This document shows positions 23,297 through 36,545 of a stretch of 64,000 bases of DNA, piece after piece; position 1 is the first letter of the stretch; the number at the start of each line of letters is the position of its first letter. The position numbers and the translations under genes were made by a program. Source of the DNA: Phymorhynchus buccinoides. Its lineage: Eukaryota > Mollusca > Gastropoda > Neogastropoda > Raphitomidae. The notes beneath the pieces are model-generated. The model saw nothing but the letters and a program-made list of their open reading frames with translations, made no database searches and was not told where the DNA came from. The stretch lies in contig CM065691.1 in NCBI GenBank assembly GCA_017654935.2, forward strand, positions 27,230,437-27,294,436, given 5' to 3'.

Positions 23297-24123
23297 TGAT
23301 TGATAGAAAAAAAGGTTATAAGGGAAAAGGTTAGAGAGTAATAAATGAAGTAATCATACGTTACATCAATAGTCATCTCATTTGTGTGATTACATACACT
23401 TGTTTATCACATAATTATGAAGTCTACAATACTGAACTCTGTAAATGAAAAGATACCTCAGATTACAATGGTTATCACACATATCTGTAATCGGATAATA
23501 AACAATTCATTGCAGTCTTATCGATCACATCATCTTTTAAAGTACGTAATAAATAATTAAAAATAGAAAATCTAAAAAAGAAAACAAGTAAACAAATGCA
23601 TCATAATCATGTGGTTTGCCCAAAGTAGGGGTCGACAGATTGTTGGGCTACTGTTTGCTACCAGGCATTGCTTTCTCGTGCTCTGGAACAGTCTCCTGAA
23701 GATTTTCTGGAGGATTAATGTTTTTACCTGGCGTCCCTAGATCCTCTTATGACTGTTACAATGATGCAAGATGAAATTAAAAAACGTCAGCGTTGGGCAG
23801 AGTTTAACCTCCAAAATGACAATTGGCGTCTCCATTGAGCACATTTTATGCAAGATCACCACGGAACCCAGACCATCTCGTAGTGTACAAGGTCCCCTGA
23901 CCATTTTCAGTCAAATGCCGCTCGCTATGCCTTGCAGGAAACAGTGGCCCAACACGTTTTCAACTGTTTTATGACTATTTTGTGACTTTTGGACATTGCA
24001 CCCATTGATGTCCGTCTTCTGACAATCACGTGACGTTTCAAAATTAATTTTAGTCTTCGATTGTATGTTCAAGGAATAACACTTTTGTTTTCAAATTGAA
24101 TAGAACATATATTTTCGTGATTG
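23297..24123. other. anonymous DNA, one unrecognised frame
   Basis: The 23620-24010 part is less AT-rich and holds a 67-codon plus frame (23771-23974), but no domain or splice structure is convincing. Confidence 0.35.
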
Positions 24124-24198
24124 AATAATAATAATAATAATGAGCATTTATATATATGCGCATATTCTTAAACAAGCCCTAAGCGCTTACAATAATAA
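24124..24198 (-). mobile_element. L2-like 3' tail, minus strand
   Basis: (AAT)n, GAGCATTTATAT, a GCGC half-site, AACAAGCCCTAAGCGCTTAC. Closest to the tail at 15299, including the CCCTAAGCGCTTACAATAAT end. An AC-rich tract follows (24280-24375). Confidence 0.7.
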
Positions 24199-25975
24199 AC
24201 ATATAAATGAATCCCACCCCCCAAAAAAACCCCAAATGCAGTAGAAAATATGAGAATGTCAAAAATTGCTTCGCATACACACACAATCACATACACGCGC
24301 GCGCGCACACACAAACACACACCACACCCCACTACACACGCCCGCACAAACCACACTGCACACAAACACACGCGCACAGAAGGGACAAAAATTACTTTCA
24401 AGAGCCCATGATGATCTTACAAAACACAATATCCCCTACTTTTTGTGAGCAGTATAGATCATGAGGTGAAATAATAGTTGCAGATATTTCTAATTCTTCT
24501 GTAATTTGTTTTAGGGTTAGTGTCTCTGCCACAAATAACAAAATTACTTCGTTATCTTCTGAAGATAATGGATGACGCAGTTTTCTGCCTCATTACATCC
24601 AAGGTAAAGAGTGTGGATTTAGCTGAAATTTCATTATGTGCTACACAGTTAAAAAGTGTTCGTGTTCTTCTGCACATAACATGTAAGTTTCAACCGTATT
24701 TTCTGGTTCAAACCAAGTGTTGTACTCTACACCCCAATGTTCTATTTTATTTTAAAATCTAGCCGGCATACCTCTGCGCCACTTATGAACTATTTTAATA
24801 CTTTTCGGGTTGAAAAAGAAAACGTTTAAAAAAAAAGTAAAACCAAGAACATCTGTCATTGTCTTCTATCTTAGAACGCCAATTTGTACAACAAACAAGA
24901 GGCAAAGCCTGCAAGGCTCACGTCTGATTTTTATTACTATAGCAGGCATGGGAATTCCCATGACAATTCCCATGCCTGTATAGAGAGAATACTGTTATGT
25001 AGACACTTGTGCATCTGAAAACAGAATTAATTTTTATTTTACTGTGTAAATTAAAATTATTTCTATGCACCCCTACCCCTTTCTTTAAAATTTAATTATA
25101 TGTATGCGCATGTAACAGTGGAGCCCTATTTTTATTTTTGGCAAACAAGTAAAATTGAAAAGCATATTGACCAAGCTTTCAGAAAAAACATAGTGACCAA
25201 TCCCCCCCCGCCGGGGTAAGGGGGGTCTACGGACACCTGTAGTAGGCCTAGTCTTTGCCTGTGGGTCTAAGCCTCTTACTCTTAGAAAATTAATAATTGA
25301 AGTTGCGTGATCTGTTACTGTTTTAAACTGATCGTTCATGCGATGAAAACTTGTTCCACATCATCTACATTTCTGTAAGATATTTTATATTAGTCCTAAT
25401 ATTTTATTTTCGTTTCGTTAATTCTCCCCCCCCCCTCTCTGCCACAAAGCAAAGGTCAAGGTCACAGCCAGCAAGCTCATCCATGTTTATCTTCCCCTGT
25501 ACAGTCTGCTCGTGGTGATCAATCGTCTAGGACTAACAAAGGATTCGTACGTCGAAGGCAGTAAAATCGACGAACCCTGGATTTTCCGTATATTTTTTTT
25601 CAAGACTGAAATGAATGTGGGCTAAATGTTAAGTACGTCGTCTTGATTATGAGGTAAGGCATGGACTCTTGGCCTAGGCCTTGTTGCCGGAAGTGCAGTA
25701 GGCTAAGTTGTGCGCAGAGATGATGGGCAAATGAACACGAACAACCGTTACTCAAAGGCGCAAATAAAAGCTAAACAACCGGGCCGTCAACGCACACACT
25801 CGGTACATCCATTTGTTACAGAAAATATAAGTTGACGACGTTAAAATGTACCTATTTGTACACACCTGAAGTCTTGTGTTTCTTTTTAAAGAGCGTTTTT
25901 GTATATCTAATGGAGAGTCTTCTTTCCAGTATGTATCTCCTACTCGGTACAACACAACAGTTACAACAAATGATT
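24199..25975. other. anonymous DNA with small palindrome
   Basis: At 24941-24976 CAGGCATGGGAATTCCCATG is followed by its inverted counterpart. C-rich runs lie at about 25201 and 25428. No gene recognised. Confidence 0.5.
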
Positions 25976-26340
25976 TTCTTTCTTTTGTTCCTTACCGATG
26001 TATCTGACTGCTTTGATCGTCATGACTTGAAGGCTCACGTCAAAATCAAGTATCCTGCTAACTTTAACCCTCTATCATCTTATGTTTTTTTGAGAAAATG
26101 ACAACGTTTAAGTTTCAGTGGAGAGTGAGAGTCTTCTTTAGTTTGAAATTGAAGAGTGTGACTGAGTCAAGGTTCAAGGTTGCACAACCTTATCTTTATT
26201 TTGTTCTTTATCAATGTATCTGACTGCTTTGATCGTCGTGACTTGAAGGCTCACGTCAAAATCAAGTATCCTGCTAACTTTAACCCTCTAACGCCTTATA
26301 TGTTTAGAGAAAATGACAACGTTAAGGTTTGAGTTAAGGT
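25976..26340. repeat. tandem duplication, 216-bp period
   Basis: TGTATCTGACTGCTTTGATC at 25999 recurs at 26215, and similarity holds through TCAAGTATCCTGCTAACTTT and GAAAATGACAACGTT. Both copies have stop codons and indels, so they are non-coding duplicates. Confidence 0.85.
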
Positions 26341-26681
26341 TAAAGGTCGGGGCCACGGACGCAACACACACACACACACACACAACCGAACATGTACGAT
26401 ACTATAGACTCACTTTGTTTTAAAAAACGACGTGAGCCAAAAATCTTTCAATCCTGACATGAATGACTTTACATCACCCATTCCTTTACTAAGCCATAAG
26501 CAAGTGCATGTTGAGAACTGGAGAATATATGAACATTTATGACAATAAAAAAGGAACACATTGGAACATTTTCTGAAGCAGAAAGATGACAAAGTAGAAA
26601 AATAATGAATCGTAATGACCCAGACTCCAAACTTTAAATGTTATATTATAACATTCATCAAAAATCCATATCAATAGCATT

Positions 26682-26862
26682 AGGCCGCGTGCACAGCAGA
26701 TGCGGAAATCCCACGCGCAATCCGTAAATAAGTAAAAGAAAGAAGTTAAAGAATAAGTGCACATGTCCGTATTTCCCCTAATCCGTATATTTTTTTCCTT
26801 CTTACTTTTACTTTTTTTAACGGGTTTCCGTGCGTAACGTCCGCGTCTAATGTGTCCGCTGC
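26682..26862. mobile_element. imperfect palindromic MITE family E (copy 1)
   Basis: TTAGGCCGCGTGCACAGC at the left pairs loosely with CGTCTAATGTGTCCGC at the right. Inner arms GGAAATCCCACGCGC and ACGGGTTTCCGTGCG also pair. The family recurs at 45461-45651, where the reverse strand gives the same order of motifs. Confidence 0.7.
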
Positions 26863-29340
26863 CATATTGTACAACGAAAATAGAACATTCTTGAGAAAAA
26901 GACAAGCTTCATAAGATAATGGGTTGTTTCCAGAGCGCGATGGCAAACCACAACATTGGCCAAAGTGAAAACCGGCCAATTGAAAGAAAATGAGATAAAT
27001 ATATTAGAACATCGAAAAGAGGGGGGTGGGTGGGGGGATATAAAGAAAACAGCAAAATAAAAGCAGCAAAAGACATAGGACAGGATTGGAACAGTTTTAT
27101 TTGAGCTTTGGCCCCAGTGGGACTTTTAAGCTAATACATAGATAACAACAAACACAATGGCAGACACTGGTGAGTCAAAACAGAAAATAAGAAAACATAC
27201 ATTCAAATATGATTAACAACAAAAAGACTTAATGATCTAGGAAATAAAATTCACAACCAAAAGACTTAATAATCTAAGAAATAAAATTCAAACTAAAAGT
27301 ATCCCATACAAACTACCTACTATTTTTCCAAAAACGAAAAAAAAAATAACAAAGACATTGGTTACAGAGAGGTGGCTTAAACTATAAAAAAAAACAAGCA
27401 AGTATGTTTCACATGTGTTTTTTTTCCCCTCCGCATTTATGTTTCTTAAAGTTTTAGAAAACGAAGATGTATCTTACAATGTGTATCGACTATATAAATG
27501 ACTGATTGAGTTTTCCTTTCATATAAACCATACCCCCCCCCCCCCCTCTTTAATGCACTGTACATTACATAACATTCTTAGCATTAAATATCAAATAGTG
27601 CATCGCACAGCACAACCTATGTGTCGGTGCACAGCATCGAGCTGAACAGATGTCCTTCAAAGAAGCCCCCCTCAAGGGGTAAAAACACCAAACCTCGTGT
27701 ATTTTTAAACGTCTATTTCAAAACATGCTTAAGCACACTAAACTAAAGAGAACCATATTCAGTAAATCTATTTAGAAGTGTAACAAAATTTATTTATATA
27801 TATATATATAGAGAGAGAGAGAGAACAATAACAATTTGAAGAATAACAAGTGTATCCCAATATTTCGTCCTGGGTATTTATTGGACTTTATCGAGGTCTC
27901 AAATATATATATGTTTTAAAGGACTATCCAGTCATCAGTATTCTCTCTCTCTGTCTCTCACACACACACTCCGCTAAGGAAAAACCACCCAGTAGACAGT
28001 TTCTTAAGTGATTATACATGTAATTATATAATCTTGCCCTCAGTCGAAAACTTTGAATATCAGAACAATTTTAGTTCATATTATTTTGTGATCTCTCAAT
28101 GCCCCAGAAGAGAGTATTAAATCACATTTTTTATTCATAGCAAATTCATTAAAAATAATACAAATGAGAATATTATCAAAGGCAATTATGTTGTGACTAT
28201 TCACCCGTTATCGCCGTTTCTTTCAGACACAATGATGGAAACCAACTAAGAAAGAATAAAGTAAAACGACATAAATCCTGGACGAGGTGAAAACTGATAA
28301 ACTGCTCCACTGTTAATTCTAAGCGAGTCATTTCAAGTTTTCTGTGGGCCATGAACATCTTAGGGATAAAACCCAGAAGCCCCCAAAGATCTAACTGTTG
28401 AAAGTATCATTTTGGGCGGTTCCATGTGATTTTAATATCCAAACTGTACCTGAAACGCTACCACTATCATTTAAGGGCATCTGATATCAATATGGCTTTA
28501 TGGTTTGTATTGAGTAAACCTAATGCTTTTAAATACAGGATTTCAATGATCATATAATTACTTTTCATCCTGGACCTATGTTTAAGAGTTGAAGATTTCA
28601 TTGTGTTATCTTTTGTTAAGACTGAATATCCATAATTAGAAAATAACATTCACAAGATATTTTCTTAACAAAACATTTGAAAAAGAATCAACCTCTTTAA
28701 GTATTTTCTAAACCACTCATTTATATTTTAATAATTCCATTTAGTTGATCATTCATATTATTTATTCACCTTACCCATTCATATTTTTTATTCTATTATT
28801 TTGTTCTATATTTTATTCATGTATTTCTGTATGCAGTTTATTTGATATTTTATTCGTTTATTTCTGAAGCTGACGCCATTTACTCCCTTAACTGAGAAAC
28901 TCGAGTGCTTGACACGACAAATTCAAAGCAAAGCACCCACATTCAAAAGTTGTATTTTGAAACGACTAGAACTTAGGTTTTTAAAAATGTTAGTTCTGGT
29001 TCGCATACGAATAGATGCCACGAAAAAGATTAAATATTTTTAGTATTAAATGCAGCTTTTCTTCAGAGTCCGTACAGACCTGCGAACAAAGTTGATTTAA
29101 ATAAAATGCTCGACATGGAGAGTTCCACAATAAACACGATCAGCTGTAGTATTGGTACAGCAGTTATTAACATGCTGTGTTATACATTGACTTTTTGTTG
29201 TGCTGGTCGATATTTTAGTCATAGCATGTTTTAAGTCTGGACTTTTCGACTCCCTAAAAATGCTACCTCCCCACCCACCCCACCATTATTGGGACCCTGA
29301 AAGTTACACTCACTTCATTAATGACGAACAGAGTTGCTTT
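26863..29340. other. long AT-rich anonymous stretch
   Basis: Contains a C run at about 27534-27546, (TA)n plus (GA)n at about 27794-27823, and a TTTTATTTGAGC motif at 27093 that would be AATAAA on the minus strand. No coding frame above 60 codons has a recognisable domain. A non-LTR 3' end or UTR is possible around 27090-27170 but unproven. Confidence 0.5.
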
Positions 29341-29650
29341 TTATAATACATAACTTTATTGCGAGTCAAACATTACACAGAACAGAAAAATAACACTTGG
29401 CATTCACTCCATGCGACTCAAGTCACACGCAATAAAGTTACAAGTCCCCTCACTTTCTCCAAAATATTGCACAATCATTTCACACTTTGATCCAACAGTT
29501 TTTCAAGGTTTCCATTTTTTGAAACACTTAAGCAATGAAAAAACAATCTTTCACACATCAAATAAATTCAGTTGTTTTCAAGTCACACCCATTGGATTGT
29601 CACCAAACGGGAGAGCATTAGGAAGCCCACTCCCTCCCTTCCAATTCCCA

Positions 29651-30018
29651 GGTGTAGAGTGGCACAATGGTAACGCGTTCGCTTCGTGTCAAGTAAACCA
29701 GAGTTCGAACCTGGGTACAGGGGATTTTTCCTCTCACTTTCCACTAGGCCTTACGGTCTGAATGTGAAGTCTTTCGGGTGAGACGATAAACCGAGGTCCC
29801 ATGTGCCCATGCACTTAGCACACGTTAAACGCAGTGGCAACGAAAAAGTTGTCATTTGGTCCAAATATACACCCCCCCCCCCTTTCCTTCCTCATCAATC
29901 ACTAAAAAAATCGCATGCAAAAACAAGGGCGGCGCGCCACTGGCTGCGACGCGCTCTCCAGGTGGGAGCAACCCGATTTTTACAGAGATGCCTCTGTGAC
30001 TATAAAGTACCCAATACC
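29651..30018 (+). mobile_element. tRNA-headed SINE, near full length
   Basis: A tRNA-like head has a box A-like AGTGGCACAATGGTAACGCG (29658-29677) and box B GAGTTCGAACCTGGG (29700-29714). Next comes a conserved middle, TGAGACGATAAACCGAGG, and a tail with CTCTCCAGGTGGGAGCAACC and CAGAGATGCCTCTGTG. The middle resembles the shared central domain of a broad invertebrate SINE superfamily (I believe the MetaSINE type, unverified). Pol III would transcribe it from the internal promoter, and movement would rely on a partner LINE. Partial copies: 62295-62556 (+), 18881-18970 (-), 62721-62751 (-). Confidence 0.85.
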
Positions 30019-30514
30019 TAATAGAGTTGCAGGTCAAGAAGAGGCAAGCCCCTGAAGACATAAGGACCCCTGTTCTATGTCACCTCACCCACGCCGCCAA
30101 TAACGCCCGTATCAACTCACGACACTACTAAACCCCTCCCTTTACTATGTGCTGGTGCTGCGTTAAAGCACCCCCCCCCCCCCCCCCTGTCCGTTACTTT
30201 AGCACAGTAGGTCCATGACATTTGCGACATAAACAGCATATAGACATGCACATGATACATTGGAGTACACATAATAAAACCAGTCCTGAGAAATATCAAT
30301 GTACCAAAAAATCAAAGAATCATGTCGGATTTTAATAGAATTTACTTACAATAACATACAGATTATTTTATTATTGTCCGGTTTTCCTGTCTATGTCGAC
30401 TTGAGCATGGGTAAGGCTGAAGCCAGCATCATGTCATCACTAAGTCTTGTTCTTCCCAAACAGCATCCTAAAGGCTGGCAGGGCAGAGTCCACATATCCG
30501 GCTGATTCCAAAGT
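30019..30514. other. anonymous DNA with C run
   Basis: A C homopolymer spans about 30171-30187. A short plus frame ending at 30505 is of mixed composition but unrecognised. Confidence 0.4.
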
Positions 30515-30572
30515 AGTTAGTCTATTATAGTCCCGTCAACAGCTATAGTTATCTCAGGACTGTCACCGCGTA
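30515..30572 (+). repeat. family A 5' tip
   Basis: AGTTAGTCTATTATAGTCCC, then GTCAACAGC...CTCAGGACTGTCACCGCG and nothing further. GATTCCAAAGTA stands on both sides (about 30506 and 30574), which looks like a target-site duplication of about 12 bp. Confidence 0.8.
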
Positions 30573-32829
30573 AAGATTCCAAAGTACTGGTCATTCATTC
30601 TCAAGCACAACAGTGAACAGAGTGCCATTTGGTGTACCGTAAAGCGCTTTCTTCAGGAAAAGGATAACAATTACCCAAGACGAAAAGCATTACCCTCCCT
30701 ATGATGCTTGAACTGCCAGTCCCTTCACGCTTTAACAAATGACACAACCACAGAACAACCACAGCGACGACTGTCACTTCAGGACAGGGCCTCGAGCCCG
30801 CACACACACACGCACTAAATGAAACAATTTCTCTGAATACCATCGAAAAGCACTCCACGTAAGCCTGATTCGTTGCACGAAGCAAAGTCCTAATATAACA
30901 TGCCTATCAAAACCTTATAGCAAAGAAATAACAGAATGGCTTCTTTTTGTTCCTACAGTATTGTGAAAACTGCTTTGGAACCGTTGGATCGAAATTCATG
31001 CTTTGAGTGCAGTTAAGTTTGTAATATAAAATATGTTCTGGTCTATCTGATCAACTGGACTGACGCATTTTTGGCAGAATGATTCTGTGATGAAGCCCGC
31101 TATTTCACTTTCTATGAACATACAACCATAAATTAAATCAAGTGCCTCAGTGCTTTGCATTGAATGTTGTTCACATCTCAAATTACTGAACAATTATAAT
31201 ATAGATTTGCTGCAGCGCAGTCGTAATTGTATATATTTAATATTTTCATCTTTGTCAGATCAATACGTTTGCAATTTCAATAAAGCTGAAAAGACAAAAA
31301 GCTTTCTTTCCTCTTAGTGCTACAAAAATAGTGTATCTCTGAAATCAAATAAAAGATAAACTTTGTTTGCAAGAATATAATATTCAATATATTTCGTATG
31401 TATAAGGTAAATTATTGCACGCATATATTCACTGGAAGTACATTCAAATGCTTGCCACCTTGTTTCGACAAAAATGAAATTGATAATTTTTTTTATAGCC
31501 CCCAACCTTTTAAACCGGAGCGCGGGGTGGGGGTGGGGGCGAGACTATTCTTATCCGTCTGCGTACGTCTGTTTTTATCTGTCCGTGCTATATCTCAAAC
31601 CGCTGCACAGATGCGATTCAAATTGTGCAAGGTGTATTACCTGCAACTAAAACAGTAAGGGCCCATGGTCATATTGAAAATAGGTGTCAGAGTACGGCAA
31701 CAGACCCTCCGCCACTTTTCTTCCTTCAATTATCTTGTGAACCACTGCATACAATCGCTTTAAATTTTGTACGGTAATGGATTACCAGAAACTGATGTGT
31801 AATATTATAGAAGTTAGGAATGTCGCCGAATTGGGCAACAAGTCCTCCGCCATGTTTCTGTCCCTGCCTAATAATTTGTGGTCAGCTGCATAGAACCACG
31901 TGGTATCAAACTATAACTGTTCATGCTTCAAAGAGTATAGACAAGACTGGGAAGGTGGCATTTCCAAACAAGAGTATTTGACGAGCGTGGGTACCGTTTG
32001 AGCGTGCAGACAGTGGAAGAATGTATGAGAAATGAGAAGACAGTTTAAGGACAACTGCGTTTACCGATAGAATTGAGCATATTTGGATGGTAATGGAAAC
32101 AAAGGTGAGACGTTTTCCCTGGCCAACTTGGAAGCAGTCTGGTTATAAAAGTAACGCAACAAAATTAACGTGAAGAATGTTATAATGTACAAAAAATATG
32201 GTAACAAAATACAATAAAATATATTTCTCAACCATTCTTTTAACCCATTCAACTACACCTATATTGCGTTCCATCCGGACGGAAGTAAAAAGTATTTAGA
32301 AATATTAAGAAGTAATTTGGATTGATAACTGAGGTATAGAATGTTTCAAAGATCGATGAGAAACAGAGACGAGGGTAGCTTAACATCAATAAAAGGATAG
32401 GTACGTAAACATAAGGGAAAATATTCACTCATGTGGTTTACATAGTTAGTTGCAGGTTGTTTTTATTGTGGTTTTTATATGAAGTAGGAAGAGGGAAATT
32501 TACCAAAAGCCAAGGAGACGGTTTACTTAAACTGCAAGAAAACAAACGGGTGTCCACATATGAATAGAGCGAATAGTGTGAACGTCAGGTAGGGAATAAG
32601 GTGGAGATAGTCAAAGATACTGATGCAGTTGAGGACAGGCTGCGGAAATCAACAAGGGAAGGAGTAATTCATCAAAACGACTAAAAGCTCACACATACAC
32701 TCAATCTTTTTTTTTAAAAACTACTCTTAAGATGAGATTAGAATCTTTTAAATCTTTTTATGAAACAGCCAGGCAAATATTCTTCGCAGATTATTAACAT
32801 TCGTGTACAATTTTAGCAACAATTAATCA
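30573..32829. other. anonymous DNA
   Basis: At 31555-31625 a CTGTCCGTGCTATATCTCAA stretch resembles a dispersed repeat style seen beside simple repeats. No gene recognised; the 94-codon minus frame at 30601-30885 has no known domain. Confidence 0.4.
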
Positions 32830-33275
32830 GAATTTAGAACGTGTAAAGCTGGGAGTAGGAAGAGAAAGGATGCATTTCCCTGCCTTTGCCCACCCTATTA
32901 CACTGGTATAAGGCATCAATCAGCCTGAAACATTCGAAACAATGTTATTTTTTGGGAAAATATTTTCTGATCTTGACCATGAATTCAGTCGACATCGCCA
33001 CTTTGTGGCATTACATCGACGGCAATATCATTTTAATTTCAAAAGGAAGAATAAGAAAACTCAGGAAAAGAAAAAAATGGTTTAACTGCTTCTGAAATCT
33101 TTAAAACATGTGCATCTTTCAAAGCAGCAAAAGAAATATTTCAAAAATAAATATGCAAGTAATTTAACGAGTAAAGTAGAATTTGGAACGTGTAAAGGTG
33201 GGAGTAGGGAGAGAAAGGATGCATTTCCCTGCCTTTGCCCACCCGATTACACTACTAAAAGGCATCAATCAGCCT
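32830..33275. repeat. two direct copies of a small hairpin module
   Basis: GAACGTGTAAAG(C/G)TGGGAGTAGG...GGCATCAATCAGCCTGAAA occurs at about 32836-32935 and 33185-33282. Inside each, GGATGCATTTCCCTGCC and the preceding purine part can pair. Weaker similarity between 32400-32700 and 33490-33700 suggests a larger, older duplication. Confidence 0.7.
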
Positions 33276-33935
33276 GAAATATTTCATTTTGAATTTATTT
33301 TGGGGTGGTGATGGTATTTTTTCAAATTCACTTGGAAATGTGAAAAATCAAAAGAAAAACAAGGCGGAAGGATAAAACAAAAAAGGGGGCATTTTATTAT
33401 CAATGTCGCATGATCTCACATAACTCAGCAGGCTAAGACAGGTTGAAAAGTAAAAAGTAAAATTAGGAACAAAAGCAGCGTATATCAGATGCAGACTAAA
33501 TCGTGGCGTTAATGAGGAACTGAACATGAGGAAAATGTACCAAAAGCTTCACTAGCGAGATGAGAAAGATTAGCTTAAAATGAATGCAAGAAAATAAATG
33601 TCTACCAGTAAATAGGGAAGGGAGTCTACGAAAATCATAAGATGGTGTGGTTGATGACTGGTCATAGAGAAAAGAGCAATTCATCACACACTGAAAAGCC
33701 ACTGAAAAATAACCATATGGTTCTCTAAAACTGACAGAATCTTTCTCTTTTCTTCTTCGAATTCATTTTGCTAACTTGCAGCAACTCTGATACAAAATTA
33801 TGCCTCTTTTGCTTATGTTTGTTGAAAGCTTAATGTATTAGATGTATTTTATTTAATTTTTCTTTATAAAAGAAGAATGTTTTATTTGTTTTGGGGGTCC
33901 CTTCCCCTCTGGGGCAATGGTCTATTCATTAAAAT

Positions 33936-34280
33936 GGTTCGTTCGTTCGTTCGTCCCGTTAGTCGTTAAAGTCATTTTTGTAACTAAACAGGGCGAAGAG
34001 GAAGAGAATAAAAAGAAACGATAGAGAGAGACTTGTGGTGGGTAGACAGCCAGACAACCAGCCAGACTGGGACCGTTCAGCGGTACCCAGCATGATGCCG
34101 GCCCAACCACTGCCTACCCTGGGTCTGGTGTGTTTGCATAGGACTCTTCCAGCAGCCTTCTGAAGAAGGCTTTAGAAGATGGGGCCAGGATAGTTTCTGT
34201 ATGTAAGAAGTTCCATTCTCTGATGGCGCAGGGAAGACGGAAGCGCTGCACTGCTGCGTGTGGCAGGGAATCCACGGTAC
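33936..34280 (-). pseudogene. non-LTR retrotransposon RT C-terminal fragment
   Basis: The minus strand reads VDSLPHAAVQRFRLPCAIREW, with NFL and then SKAFFRRLLEES shortly after. The R-x-W-N-x-L pattern followed by a 'fix the F-x-x-x-L' helix is typical of the end of non-LTR reverse transcriptases, where a phrase like 'RTIRDWN-LP' precedes the last helix. After a stop, a GC-rich 3' UTR continues to a (CGAA)n-type run at 33936-33954, a possible microsatellite tail. No catalytic RT motif remains. Confidence 0.6.
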
Positions 34281-34682
34281 TCATTCATAGTGCTTATTGC
34301 TTAAAATATTGAGCCAATTTAAGAATAAAACGAAAAAGATCAATTTACACGTTGCTATCAAAATGCTTCGAACAGTCCGGAAATGATTTCGGTTTTGCCC
34401 TAGACCCAAGGTTGTAAAGCATTTTGATTTTGTTGTTAGTGTGCAACGGTGCGTGCGTGTACTTTCGCTACATGACTTGATTCTTCTATCTATACAGACT
34501 ACTTCAAGAAAGCGATCTGGAGGAACCTATTTTTGGGTATGGCAGGTTATACAAAACTGAGAGCTTGTTGCCGGACATAACGAATTTCCCTTGATTTATA
34601 ATCTCTCCACAGCACTTTGGTTCTAGCTGGTCAGCACCACACAATTTAAAGCGATTCTGTCCAGTGGTTTAATTTAATAGAA
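34281..34682. other. anonymous AT-rich DNA
   Basis: No gene or repeat recognised. Confidence 0.4.
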
Positions 34683-35290
34683 ATAAAGAAATTATTCTAT
34701 AGCGCAACACCTCACATAAAAAAGAGCTCTTTGCGCTTTACAACAGAAATGATGAATGAGAAGATAAAACACTTGAATACTTATAAAAAGGCCCCAAAAT
34801 ACATGTAAAAACAAACAAAGAAATAAAAGTTTACGAGCATTAATATCTCAGACACACAGCCCCCCCCCCTCCCCCCCCACAGACTTGCATGAGAATACCC
34901 CACCGATTAATCAAACTCAGGAAAGAAGATTGTGTGTGTGGAACAGAATTGGAGTCAGTTGTAGGTTTTAAGCGTTCTTTTGAAAGAATCTGAAGAATTT
35001 GCATGTCGAATTTCAAAAGGGGGAGAATTCCACACTATAGGTGCACAGAAAGAGAAAGAACGGTGGCCAAAGGATTTTGTCTTGACTTGAGGAATCTGGA
35101 GAATTCTGTCATCAGAAGAGGAATGGAGATTTCGAGAGGGTGTCTAACGGGACAAAATGTCAGCCATGTAAGCAGGAGAAGCAGTGGTGAAAAGCCATAG
35201 CAGAGAGATGACAGTTTGTAATCTATTCTAGCTTGAATGGGGGAGCCAGTTTAACAAGGAGGCCTAACATTATCTCGCTTTTTAGCTTTA
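34683..35290 (-). pseudogene. decayed L2-like LINE remnant
   Basis: On the minus strand, across frameshifts and stops, the order is LLWLFTTASPAYMADILSR, HSSSDDRILQIPQVKTKSFG, HRSFSFCAPIVWNSPPFEIR, then SFKRTLKTYN. This parallels the C-terminal end of the better-kept LINE remnant at 15.4-16.0 kb (LRSSSDTSFIQIP, ERSFSFQAPSTWNKLP). A GCGC-type tail closes it at 34683-34745, and a C run interrupts at about 34861-34879. Confidence 0.7.
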
Positions 35291-36263
35291 AATACAAGTT
35301 TACGCGTAACCCGAGACACAACAGACGAATGAATGCTAGTCCTATGGTGGGCGGAAGATAATGGGGATAAAATAGCAGCCAAGTTTGGAATACTCTCATT
35401 TTTTAATGAAACTATTGTAATAGAATAAAATGCTTGGTGGGATTAACAATAAAACGATTGGTTGGACAACTGTAAATTGCAAGAGTAATAAAAAACAAAC
35501 ACACAAAAAATGACTATTCTCGTATGATAAAAACCCTTTCACTGACTATGATCTCGTCAAATGGGGTAAAAAGACCCTTTGTCTTAAGCTTTTGGATTTT
35601 GTTCTCTAGTGATGAGTGATGTTCATTTTCTTTAAAATGACATTACCTTTAATAGCAAAACTGTTTACTGTCTTTTCTCTACTATTGCAAACAGGGAGGC
35701 AAGCTAGATCAAAACACTTCCAGTGAATTAAATATTTGATTGTAAGAAAGGAGAATTTAACTCTTCCTTTGCACAAGTGATTAGAGATCATGACAATGGG
35801 TATAAAATTCCAAGGACAATAACCCAAATAAGCTTTAAGAACTTTTAAAAGTTACCAAAATAGCAAGACATAATACGCTTACTTTATGTCAAAAACTATA
35901 TGCCTTTGTTAATTACAATATTCACAATTTTTAGCTTTTTATCGTTTGTATTCAATGTTCAGTATTAATGATGGCGAACTTCTATGACATTATAACCGAC
36001 CAGTCAAATGAATGGTAGGAACAGTACCATAATTCCAAACATCCGCGCTTTCATATATTTATGAGAAAACTGAGTAATGGTTCCATGGCACAAGTGATCT
36101 ATATTAAATCATGGCATGTGTAATAATAATCCAGTTATAAAGACTATAAATTTGCTTCATCACAGCGTGCCTGAAAAATAAAATAGCCTGCTACCCTACC
36201 TCTGCCAAAGGTCCAGGGGAAGTCTTCATATTTAAACAAAAAACAATCATATACAAGTACCAT
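35291..36263. other. anonymous AT-rich DNA
   Basis: No gene recognised. AAACCCTTTCACTGAC at 35530 resembles one end of the family G MITE but lacks a partner. Confidence 0.4.
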
Positions 36264-36545
36264 ATCTTTATTAAACGTCACACAACACACATAAAATTAT
36301 ACATATCACATGTCCCTGACAAAAGGGTTTGAGCATCCGATCTCTTTGGGGCATTTTCACAAGAACTCCATTTCGCATCTGATGGTCACCGAGTCGAGAG
36401 CAGTTAGGTGCCCCTGGAATGTTCTGTACGTGCCTACGCCCTCGTAACAACGCGGGATTCCAGGGATGCGCTCTTGTTGGTAGGGCAGGTGGGGCTAGCG
36501 CCGCGTATCTGGGTCCCATCACCACCTCCAGTATTTTTTCTGTCA
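36264..36545 (-). CDS. possible 3'-terminal exon (unrecognised)
   Basis: On the minus strand a GTTGTGACAG acceptor-like site is followed by about 90 open codons. The frame ends in a TAA that overlaps an AATAAA polyadenylation signal at about 36264-36272. The DNA is GC-richer than its neighbours at 36420-36520. No domain is recognisable. A second frame is also open for 35 codons and ends at a stop near 36437, so the correct frame is uncertain. The overlap of stop and poly(A) signal would leave almost no 3' UTR, which argues that the shorter frame or a non-coding 3' end is more likely. Transcript evidence would be needed. Confidence 0.3.

Noticed and set aside
29651..29725. Functional tRNA gene
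   Set aside because: The tRNA-like head is followed by the conserved SINE body and tail seen in three other copies.
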